Shown piece after piece: positions 1 through 5,299 of a stretch of DNA of 5,900 nucleotides (position 1 is its first letter; each line of letters begins with the position of its first letter). The stretch is taken from contig NSIA01000056.1 in assembly GCA_002737585.1 (NCBI GenBank), positions 1 to 5,900 of the forward strand, written 5' to 3'. The position numbers and the translations under genes were made by a program. This stretch comes from Planctomycetaceae bacterium. Its GTDB lineage: Bacteria; Planctomycetota; Phycisphaerae; Phycisphaerales; SM1A02. The notes below the pieces were generated by a model. The model made no database searches and was not told where the DNA came from. It saw only the letters and a list, made by a program, of their open reading frames with translations.

Positions 1-456
1 CGCAGCAGCTGCGGCGGCCGGAAGTACCAAGCTGATGGCGCTGCGGTCGCCATAGGTCATCTCGCCAATGAACGCGCCGACGGCCGCACCGATGAGTGCG
101 CCAGCAAGCGTGCCCGCAAGTGGGATGAATGCCAGGAGCACCGTTCCAAGCAGCGCTCCCGCGAACGATCCAAGTACTGCGCCCCAGGCGCCGCGCCCGC
201 GCGCGCCACCAACACGCGCGCCAGCCGCGCCCATGGCGGTCTCGCACACCTCGCCAAGGATGGCAAGCATAAAGAGCGCCACCAGCGTCCACCCGCTGTA
301 GAGCGGCGCGCCGTCACCGGATAGCGACCACAGTTGTGCTGCGCCCACCAGAATCAAGATCGCCCAATTACCCGGAAGCGTGAGGAGTGTTAAGAAGAGG
401 CATCCGCCGCCCAGGCCGGCCATGAGAAGTGCCACCACGAGTGTTTCGCCAGTCAT
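1..456 (-). CDS. DUF456 family membrane protein, C-terminus cut by window edge
   Basis: The minus strand is open from ATG at 456-454 to base 1, giving 152 residues and no stop in the window. The protein is very hydrophobic and rich in Gly and Ala. It has an N-terminal membrane segment (about residues 5-26), an LPGNW motif (27-31), a second hydrophobic segment (32-45), a third ending in LGEVCE (55-71), a basic Gly/Ala/Arg loop (78-92), and a Gly-zipper-like C-terminal half with IPLAGTLAG followed by GAFIGEM (111-133). The order LPGNW, then GE, then a GARxGG loop, then a Gly-rich stretch ending in GE is what I know of DUF456, whose members are about 150-170 residues, so only a few residues should be missing. 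DUF456 has no established biochemical role; an inner-membrane location is inferred. Its start overlaps the stop of the preceding minus-strand gene as ATGA, so translational coupling is likely. Confidence 0.85.
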   Translation of the reverse strand, partial: MTGETLVVALLMAGLGGGCLFLTLLTLPGNWAILILVGAAQLWSLSGDGAPLYSGWTLVALFMLAILGEVCETAMGAAGARVGGARGRGAWGAVLGSFAGALLGTVLLAFIPLAGTLAGALIGAAVGAFIGEMTYGDRSAISLVLPAAAAAA

Positions 457-875
457 GAGTGGATCCTCGTCCAAGAGCCGTTGGGTAGTGCAGCAATCCT
501 GGTGCGCGTGCCGTCCGACCAGTGCAGGTCGATGGTGTTTCCGTCAGTTCCGTGTGGGCACCAGGTGCCGGTTCGGACCGGGGTCACTACGCCGCGCCTG
601 TCGCTGAGTTCCCGCGACGCGGTCAATGCAAGATACGTAGCGCGGTGTGCGCCGATCCGTTCCGCGGTGGTCGCTTGCCCAATCGCCAGCATTCCCGGGT
701 CAGTGGCGGTTCGCCATGTGGCGCAGGCAAGGTCGTCTTCGCCGTGGGGTGTGCGTGTTGCAAGGAGCACGTCAAAGTGGTCGCCGGCTGCACCGCCAGT
801 ATGGTGAAGCACCGCCGCGGCGTGCAGAAATGGCGGGCCGGTGAGCACAGGAAATGGCGGCGCGGATTCGGTCAC
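453..875 (-). CDS. Small protein resembling the LigD 3'-phosphoesterase domain; start uncertain
   Basis: From GTG at 875 the protein has 140 residues. Seen in sequence: LHH (23-25), HFDVLL (33-38), TWR (53-55), AHRATY (76-81), RRG (93-95) and TGTW (102-105). The same order of motifs occurs in the phosphoesterase (PE) domain of bacterial LigD (HYDFRLE, SW, DHPLEY, GTV, RGTW). I also associate it with small uncharacterised planctomycete proteins carrying HYDLLLE, LRTW, DHR.AYL.YEG and RG. By that alignment His25, His33 and Asp35 correspond to the metal ligands and His77 and Tyr81 to two further active-site residues, while the usual Arg after the HxD is Leu37. Activity is therefore uncertain. 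The frame stays open upstream to 1040; a GTG at 986 would add an apparent lipoprotein signal (R, K, R, then LLAAC with Cys at 923-921) but would overlap the divergent TPR gene. I chose 875 to avoid that overlap; its Shine-Dalgarno is weak. The gene is coupled to the DUF456 gene by ATGA. Confidence 0.7.
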   Translation of the reverse strand: MTESAPPFPVLTGPPFLHAAAVLHHTGGAAGDHFDVLLATRTPHGEDDLACATWRTATDPGMLAIGQATTAERIGAHRATYLALTASRELSDRRGVVTPVRTGTWCPHGTDGNTIDLHWSDGTRTRIAALPNGSWTRIHS

Positions 876-930
876 GCCGATATCATCCCATGAACTCTGC
901 GGACGCCGTTCGCGGGGTGCACACGCTGCC

Positions 931-936
931 AGGAGG
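931..936 (+). promoter_or_regulatory. Shine-Dalgarno AGGAGG of the TPR lipoprotein gene
   Basis: A full AGGAGG lies 4 bases before ATG 941 and 13 bases before a second in-frame ATG at 950. The frame is open back to an ATG at 854, but this site decides in favour of 941, which also leaves a normal-length signal peptide before the lipobox. Confidence 0.75.
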
Positions 937-940
937 GCAC

Positions 941-1648
941 ATGCCGCACATGAATTCAACGCACGGACGCACTTTCCCAATCGCACTTCTCTTCGCCCAT
1001 GTCGTGGCGCTCCCGATGCTGCTTTCGGGATGCAAGGCATCGGACAGCGCCGAGTCGCGCGCCAACGAAGCCAACGAACGACTTCGCTACGGCCAGTACG
1101 CCGAGGCAGCCGCGGCGGTAGAGCCAGTGGTTCGCGATCAGCCCGGTGATTGGCGCGCGCAGTTTGCGTATGGCCGAGCCATGCTGGGGCAGGGCAAGCT
1201 TGAGGATGCGCGTCGTTCGCTTGACCGCGCGTACCGATTGCAGCCAGCCAACGAAGAAATCGTCACCAGTCTTGCCGAGTGCATGGCGCAGCAGAAGGAT
1301 GTCAAGGACGCGTACCAGTTGTTGCGCGCCTTCGGCAAGGACTTCCGTTCGTGGCGTGCCTACTTGGCGTTGAGCCGTGTTGCGGAAGATGCTGGCGATC
1401 CGGACACTGCGTCCACCAGCGCAATGGATTCCATCAAAGTCAATGAGCCGCTTCCTGGGCAGCGGGCTTCCATCGAGCCGTACATGCGCGCTGCTGATTT
1501 GGCCTTCAAGTTTGGCAAAGAGGCGGACGGCGTTCGTCGCTTGCGTCAGGCGTATGGAATTATTCCAAACGACCCACGCATCACCGATGCATTGGCTGCA
1601 CATCAGGTTGCCATTGGTAAAGACACCGCGCTCCCGCTTGGGCCGTAA
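941..1648 (+). CDS. TPR-repeat outer-membrane lipoprotein
   Basis: The product has 235 residues. Residues 1-30 form a lipoprotein signal: a short polar start with His and Arg, a hydrophobic run (12-28), then the lipobox LSGC with Cys31 as the lipidated residue. Lys32 at the +2 position is not the Asp retention signal, so outer-membrane placement is expected by the E. coli rule. The rest is helical and fits four to five tetratricopeptide repeats: about 38-68 (LRYGQYAEAAAAVEPVV), 70-103 (YGRAMLGQGKLEDARRSL), 105-135, 137-168 and 178-212 (AADLAFKFGKEADGVRRL), each with the small/large residue pattern and a Pro near the repeat end. TPR proteins are scaffolds, so no reaction is expected and the partner is unknown. 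The start is fixed by AGGAGG at 931. The gene ends 39 bases before the ArsR-methyltransferase gene on the same strand and in the same frame, so the two may be co-transcribed. Confidence 0.85.
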   Translation: MPHMNSTHGRTFPIALLFAHVVALPMLLSGCKASDSAESRANEANERLRYGQYAEAAAAVEPVVRDQPGDWRAQFAYGRAMLGQGKLEDARRSLDRAYRLQPANEEIVTSLAECMAQQKDVKDAYQLLRAFGKDFRSWRAYLALSRVAEDAGDPDTASTSAMDSIKVNEPLPGQRASIEPYMRAADLAFKFGKEADGVRRLRQAYGIIPNDPRITDALAAHQVAIGKDTALPLGP

Positions 1649-1687
1649 CGCCCCTGTATTTCCTCGCATGATGCTCCGCCACGCTGC

Positions 1688-2644
1688 ATGACGCCTGATT
1701 CCACCAATCCCCGCGAACGGTGGCTGAGTTGGCTGGGCACGCTCGGCGATCTTGCGCGTTTGCGCACGCTTCGGCTGCTCGAGCGTGAGGAACTTGGCGT
1801 TGGCGAACTGGCGCGCGCGTTGCAACTTCCGCAGAGCACGGTGAGTCGCCACCTGAAGCCGCTCTTTGAGCAGGGATGGGTGGACAAGCGCGCAGAGGGA
1901 ACGCAGAGCCTCTATCGCATGACGCCGGCGTCGCTGGCGACGGACATGCGTGACCTGTGGCGCATGAGCCGCGAGCACTTGGGGAGCGCCGCTTCGTTTG
2001 AAGAAGACGATGCTCGTCTTGCAGAAGTCATCGCCGCGCGTCGTGTGGATAGTCGAACATTCTTCGGACGCATCGGTGGCGACTGGGATGAATTGCGTCG
2101 CGAACTCTTCGGTGACGCGTTTGTGTTCGAAGCGCTCCTTGGATTGCTTCCGCCTGACGCAGTAGCTGTGGATTTCGGCTGCGGCACCGGTGAAGCAGCG
2201 GAGCGATTGGCACCAGTGGTTGGTCGCGTCATTGCCATTGATCGCGAGCCCGCCATGCTGGCAGCAGCGCGAAAGCGACTCAAGCGATTTGCGAACGTGG
2301 AATTCCGGCAGGGCGATTTACTTGCGCCACCACTCGCCGCAGGTGAAGCCGATATGGGCATCGTCATGTTGGTCTTTCATCACGTTGACGATCCCGCCGC
2401 GATGTTGCGCGCTATTGCGCCCGGATTTCGCACGGGTGGCGCGCTCTTGGTGGTGGACATGGCAAGCCACGATCGATCGGGTTACCAACAGACCATGGGC
2501 CACCGTCACCTTGGATTTTCTGAGCAAGATTTACAGGGATTTGCGCGGGGCAGCGGTTTCACACTCCGCCGTCACACGCGCTTGCGTCCAGACACCAGCG
2601 GCAAGGGGCCCGGTTTGTTTGCAGCGCTCTTTGTTCGTGGGTAG
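1688..2644 (+). CDS. ArsR-family winged-helix regulator fused to SAM-dependent methyltransferase domain (SahR-like)
   Basis: The product has 318 residues and two domains. Residues 11-80 are an ArsR-type winged helix: LGDLARLRTLRLLE, then GELARAL, the recognition helix QSTVSRHLKPLFEQG (49-63) and a wing around KRAEGTQSLYRM. Residues 81-150 form a helical linker. Residues 155-260 are a class I methyltransferase fold: motif I VDFGCGTG (161-168), the acidic end of strand 2 at Asp185 in VIAIDREPAML, GDLL (209-212), and the motif IV-like MLVFHHVDDP (227-236). A C-terminal part (265-318) follows with LGFSEQDL. No metal-binding Cys cluster typical of ArsR or CadC is present, so a metal ligand is unlikely. 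From memory, some proteobacterial SahR regulators, which control SAH recycling genes including ahcY, share this architecture. Placement 833 bases before ahcY supports a SAH- or SAM-sensing role, but the ligand is inferred. No clear Shine-Dalgarno precedes ATG 1688, the only sensible start after an in-frame stop at 1646, so coupling to the TPR gene is possible. Confidence 0.88.
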   Translation: MTPDSTNPRERWLSWLGTLGDLARLRTLRLLEREELGVGELARALQLPQSTVSRHLKPLFEQGWVDKRAEGTQSLYRMTPASLATDMRDLWRMSREHLGSAASFEEDDARLAEVIAARRVDSRTFFGRIGGDWDELRRELFGDAFVFEALLGLLPPDAVAVDFGCGTGEAAERLAPVVGRVIAIDREPAMLAAARKRLKRFANVEFRQGDLLAPPLAAGEADMGIVMLVFHHVDDPAAMLRAIAPGFRTGGALLVVDMASHDRSGYQQTMGHRHLGFSEQDLQGFARGSGFTLRRHTRLRPDTSGKGPGLFAALFVRG

Positions 2645-2713
2645 CAGCGCTGGCGAGTCACTCGTCTCGCATGCCACCGCGCCCGTGGGGTTCACTTCAA
2701 AGTCGATGCACTG
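2645..2713. other. Convergent intergenic spacer
   Basis: These 69 bases separate the 3' ends of the ArsR-methyltransferase gene and the minus-strand lipoprotein gene. The only structure I see is a weak 5-bp GCGAG/CTCGC pairing near 2652-2667 without a T-tract, so no convincing terminator is present on either strand. Confidence 0.5.
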
Positions 2714-3304
2714 TTACTTAGCGCCGGCGCTCGTCCACGCGGCAATCACCGCCGCTTGCTTCTCTTTGGTGAATGCGCGGAACTGATTCGCATCGGCCAT
2801 GCTTGCAAACCCAATCATTGTTTTATCCCATGTCACCGGGGCAGCCAGCGCGGTGAGTGTTTCGCCCGTCATCGGGCAGATTGAATTGTGGATGCCCTTC
2901 TTTGGCAACACCTGCGCTGCAGCCAACGTGGCGCGCTTCGCACGTGGCAGCGCCGCAAACTGCTCGGCGCTCGCTGATGAATTGAAGCGAACCTGCCACT
3001 GCCCGAAGTAGCCAATGTGGCCCGAACCCTCCACCCGCTCTTGCGTGATCGGGTCGACAACTTCGGTTTCATTGGCGCCACCACGTGCGAGCCGCGCAGC
3101 GGTTCGATCAGCACCGTCCGTCGTCCGGCGTGGCGTGTCGCTGCCGTTCGAAGGGACGATGGCTGGGTTGTCCACCACGTCGGCACTGTTTGCCGCCACG
3201 CTCCCATCGGCTGGCGGGGCCTGGTACAGGTCAGCGGTATTGGAGCCACAGGCGACCAGCAACATGGTCAGCGTGAGCCCAGCAAGTGGCATGGTGATCC
3301 TCAT
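2714..3304 (-). CDS. Lipoprotein with two tandem YHS-like repeats
   Basis: The product has 196 residues from ATG 3304. Residues 1-18 are a lipoprotein signal (MRIT, then a hydrophobic run) ending in the lipobox LVAC with Cys19. A low-complexity, Ala/Asp/Thr/Arg-rich linker follows to about residue 83. The rest holds two similar units: unit A starting DPITQERVEG and containing FNSSASAEQFAALPRAKR, and unit B starting CPMTGETLTAL and containing FASMADANQFRAFTKEKQ. Unit B has the CPxTGE start, a central GF and the NQF pattern of YHS-like or TRASH-like domains, which often bind metals or sit in redox proteins, but it lacks the second Cys pair. Function is therefore unknown. An alternative start at ATG 3292 has a better Shine-Dalgarno (GAGG, 6-base gap) but loses the positively charged signal start; I kept 3304 for the Arg at position 2. 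The gene is divergent from ahcY and shares its upstream region. Confidence 0.75.
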   Translation of the reverse strand: MRITMPLAGLTLTMLLVACGSNTADLYQAPPADGSVAANSADVVDNPAIVPSNGSDTPRRTTDGADRTAARLARGGANETEVVDPITQERVEGSGHIGYFGQWQVRFNSSASAEQFAALPRAKRATLAAAQVLPKKGIHNSICPMTGETLTALAAPVTWDKTMIGFASMADANQFRAFTKEKQAAVIAAWTSAGAK

Positions 3305-3378
3305 CCGCGCAGGATCGCCACTTTTGGGGCCTGGTGGGGGGATCTTGGGAATAATTTTTGGTTCCGCGGGCCATTTAT

Positions 3379-3407
3379 TTGCCTCAGAACCCAATGCCTG
3401 CTACTAT
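3379..3407 (+). promoter_or_regulatory. Probable sigma70-type promoter of ahcY
   Basis: TTGCCT at 3379-3384 and TACTAT at 3402-3407 are 17 bases apart and each matches four of six consensus bases. Transcription would start near 3414, inside the palindrome that begins at 3403, leaving a leader of about 65 bases. This is judged by eye only. Confidence 0.4.
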
Positions 3408-3440
3408 TCATCCTTTCATCCGGATGAACGGATGAATAGT
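3403..3440. promoter_or_regulatory. 38-bp double-dyad palindrome, likely repressor operator of ahcY
   Basis: The segment is its own reverse complement over 38 bp except for one mismatched pair (T3414 with C3429), centred between 3421 and 3422. It contains TTCATCC at 3407-3413 and 3415-3421, then GGATGAA at 3422-3428 and 3430-3436. The inner 14-bp dyad is thus nested in an outer dyad with 11-bp arms (ACTATTCATCC and GGATGAATAGT). Like half-sites repeat every 8 bp. It overlaps the putative -10 and start site of ahcY, the usual place for a repressor operator. The ArsR-methyltransferase fusion encoded upstream is the natural candidate to bind it (inference). It also lies within the shared region upstream of the divergent lipoprotein gene and could affect that too. 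Confidence 0.7.
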
Positions 3441-3477
3441 CTCCCGGACCCCCGGAACCACTCTTCACGGAGCCCCC

Positions 3478-4992
3478 ATGCCTGCTACTGCCACCGCTAC
3501 CACTACTGCCGCCAACCCGTTCCTCACCAACTCGCGCCTCTCTCTCACGGAGTTCCTGCCATTCATGGTGAAGGATATGTCCGCTGAGACCGTTCGCTTC
3601 GGTCGTAAGGAGATCGAACTCGCCGAGATCGAGATGCCGGGCCTCATGGCCTTGCGTGCTGAGTACAAGGGCAAGAACCCGCTCAAGGGTGCACGCATCA
3701 TCGGTAGTTTGCACATGACCATTCAGACCGCGGTCCTCATTGAGACCTTGGTTGAGCTCGGCGCAGAGGTGCGTTGGTGCAGCTGCAACATCTTCAGTAC
3801 CCAGGATCACGCCGCGGCCGCTGTCGCTGTTGGTCCAAACGGTACCCCTGAGAAGCCATCGGGTATTCCGGTCTTCGCATGGAAGGGCGAGTCGCTCGAT
3901 GAGTACTGGTGGTGCACTTGGCAGGCGCTGCACTTTGCAGATGGCAAGGGACCGAACATGATCCTCGATGACGGTGGCGATGCCACGCTCCTCATCCACA
4001 AGGGTCTTGCCTTTGAGAAGCTCGGCTCAGTGCCGACCGCTACCGCTCAGGACAGTGAGGAATACACCGTCATCTTGCAGCTCCTCACCGCGCTGCAGCA
4101 GAAGCATCTTGGCTACTGGACCAAGACCGCGCCGAACGTGATTGGCGTGACTGAGGAAACCACCACCGGCGTGCATCGTCTGTACCAGATGCAGGAACTC
4201 GGCGAACTGCTCTTCCCAGCGATCAATGTCAATGACGCTGTCACCAAGAGCAAGTTTGACAACCTCTACGGATGCCGTCACTCACTGGTTGACGGAATCA
4301 TGCGCGCCACCGACGTCATGCTTGCGGGCAAGGTTGCCGTGGTCTTTGGATACGGCGACGTCGGCAAGGGTTCTTGCCAAAGCCTGCGTGGCCAAGGCTG
4401 CCGCGTGAAGGTGACGGAAATCGACCCAATTTGCGCGCTGCAGGCGTGCATGGAGGGCTACGAAGTCGTCACCCTCGCCGATGCAGTTGCAACGGCTGAC
4501 ATCTTCATCACCGCCACCGGCAACAAGGACATCATCCGCGCCGAGGACATCATGAAGATGAAGGACAAGGCGATCATTGGCAACATCGGTCACTTTGACA
4601 ATGAGATCGACATGGCTGGTCTCAAGAAGACCCCTGGCACCACGTGCGTCAACATCAAGCCACAGGTTGATGAGTGGAAGCTTCCGAACGGCAAGAGCAT
4701 CATCATGCTTGCTGAAGGTCGCCTCTTGAACCTTGGATGCGCTACTGGCCACCCAAGTTTCGTGATGAGTTCCAGCTTCTCCAATCAAGTGATTGCGCAG
4801 ATTGAACTGTTCCTCAACCATAAGAAGTACGCCAAGCAGGTTTACACCTTGCCGAAGAAGCTTGATGAGAAGGTGGCACGTCTGCACCTTGGTCAGCTTG
4901 GTGCAAAGCTCACCGAACTCCGCAAGGATCAGGCTGAGTACTTGGGCATTCCTGCCGATGGTCCGTACAAGCCAGACCACTACCGCTATTGA
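3478..4992 (+). CDS. ahcY: S-adenosylhomocysteine hydrolase (adenosylhomocysteinase)
   Basis: The enzyme reversibly splits SAH into adenosine and homocysteine using bound NAD, keeping the activated methyl cycle running in the cytoplasm. The 504-residue protein has all family hallmarks: GSLHMTIQTAVLIETL with His79, LDDGGD (163-168), EETTTGVHRL (226-235), VTKSKFDN with Lys257 and Asp261, the NAD loop GYGDVGKG (291-298) followed by Glu314 in VTEIDP, GHFDNEID (371-378), GHPSF (424-428) and the C-terminal KPDHYRY, whose Lys498 and Tyr502 reach the NAD of a neighbouring subunit. It is the longer bacterial/plant type with an insertion around 124-155, and it also has an extra N-terminal stretch of about 30 residues rich in Thr and Ala before VKDMSAE. 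ATG 3478 has GGAG five bases upstream. Every lysine codon I read is AAG, unlike the mixed use in the TPR gene, which suggests high expression. Regulation is probably through the palindrome at 3403-3440. Confidence 0.98.
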   Translation: MPATATATTTAANPFLTNSRLSLTEFLPFMVKDMSAETVRFGRKEIELAEIEMPGLMALRAEYKGKNPLKGARIIGSLHMTIQTAVLIETLVELGAEVRWCSCNIFSTQDHAAAAVAVGPNGTPEKPSGIPVFAWKGESLDEYWWCTWQALHFADGKGPNMILDDGGDATLLIHKGLAFEKLGSVPTATAQDSEEYTVILQLLTALQQKHLGYWTKTAPNVIGVTEETTTGVHRLYQMQELGELLFPAINVNDAVTKSKFDNLYGCRHSLVDGIMRATDVMLAGKVAVVFGYGDVGKGSCQSLRGQGCRVKVTEIDPICALQACMEGYEVVTLADAVATADIFITATGNKDIIRAEDIMKMKDKAIIGNIGHFDNEIDMAGLKKTPGTTCVNIKPQVDEWKLPNGKSIIMLAEGRLLNLGCATGHPSFVMSSSFSNQVIAQIELFLNHKKYAKQVYTLPKKLDEKVARLHLGQLGAKLTELRKDQAEYLGIPADGPYKPDHYRY

Positions 4993-5014
4993 ATAGCGGC
5001 GGGGTTCGCCCCGC
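4983..5014 (+). repeat. Two overlapping inverted repeats at the ahcY stop codon
   Basis: CCGCTATT (4983-4990) and AATAGCGG (4992-4999) form a perfect inverted repeat around G4991. As RNA this gives a 7-bp stem with the stop codon TGA in the loop. It shares G4999 with a second hairpin, GCGGGG (4999-5004), loop TTCG, CCCCGC (5009-5014). The two cannot form fully at once. Neither is followed by a T-tract, so they may protect the 3' end or assist the stronger hairpin just downstream. Confidence 0.5.
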
Positions 5015-5032
5015 ACTGATTGACATTCACAG

Positions 5033-5060
5033 GGCCCGCGGAGCGATCCGCGGGCCTTGT
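5033..5060 (+). terminator. Probable transcription terminator of ahcY
   Basis: A perfect 10-bp GC-rich stem, GGCCCGCGGA (5033-5042) with TCCGCGGGCC (5047-5056), is closed by a GCGA (GNRA-type) loop and followed by TTGTCGTT. The stem is very strong but the T-tract is poor, so termination is likely but not certain. Confidence 0.6.
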
Positions 5061-5299
5061 CGTTGGGCATGGTGATTCAGAATTCACCGAAACACGGAGG
5101 GTCATGCGAACGTTTGAAGTCCCATAGTGGTCTTTGTATTTTCAAACTCGGATGGCATGGCAGAATTGAGTTGATTTGGCCACCACATACTTGCCCCTGA
5201 CCTTGGCGTGTGTAGAGTGGATCTTTGTACGGCGCCGGACGGATTGAACCGCTTCGTTGCGTCGGGTGATTCGTTTCTAACTTGCTTTTGGAGTTCATC
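5061..5299 (+). other. Intergenic region upstream of the GH5 gene, with weak promoter candidate
   Basis: No gene is convincing in these 239 bases. A possible promoter is TTGCCC (5191-5196) with TAGAGT (5213-5218), a 16-base gap and four of six matches each, which would give a leader of about 75 bases. A 7-bp inverted repeat, GTTTGAA (5112-5118) and TTCAAAC (5141-5147), lies further upstream. Composition is visibly more AT-rich than the flanking genes, as expected for a control region. Confidence 0.35.

Noticed and set aside
123..129. GGATGAA half-site within the DUF456 gene, and another at 2086-2092 in the ArsR-methyltransferase gene
   Set aside because: These are single half-sites inside coding sequence without an inverted partner, as expected by chance.
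854..940. Upstream ATG at 854 as the start of the TPR lipoprotein
   Set aside because: It would place 29 extra residues before the signal peptide, has no Shine-Dalgarno, and overlaps the divergent gene; AGGAGG at 931 points to ATG 941.
956..1978. Minus-strand open frame of 340 codons across the TPR and ArsR genes
   Set aside because: It is antisense to two well-supported genes, its translation is basic and lacks any recognisable motif, and it ignores the gene boundaries. It is a shadow frame of GC-rich coding.
3325..3350. G-rich run that might form a G-quadruplex upstream of ahcY
   Set aside because: It has only three clear runs of three or more G, with one short GG between them, so a stable standard quadruplex is not supported.
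3414..3477. SAH riboswitch upstream of ahcY
   Set aside because: The leader expected from the putative promoter is only about 65 bases and is dominated by the palindrome. I could not recognise the conserved SAH aptamer core, so a protein operator explains the signal better.
3301..3999. Minus-strand open frame crossing the ahcY promoter and start
   Set aside because: It runs through the palindrome and into ahcY antisense, with no domain. The similar peptides read from both strands here simply reflect the palindrome.
4282..5070. Minus-strand open frame of 262 codons antisense to ahcY
   Set aside because: ahcY is certain on the plus strand, and the antisense product has no family features. The length follows from the biased codon use of ahcY.
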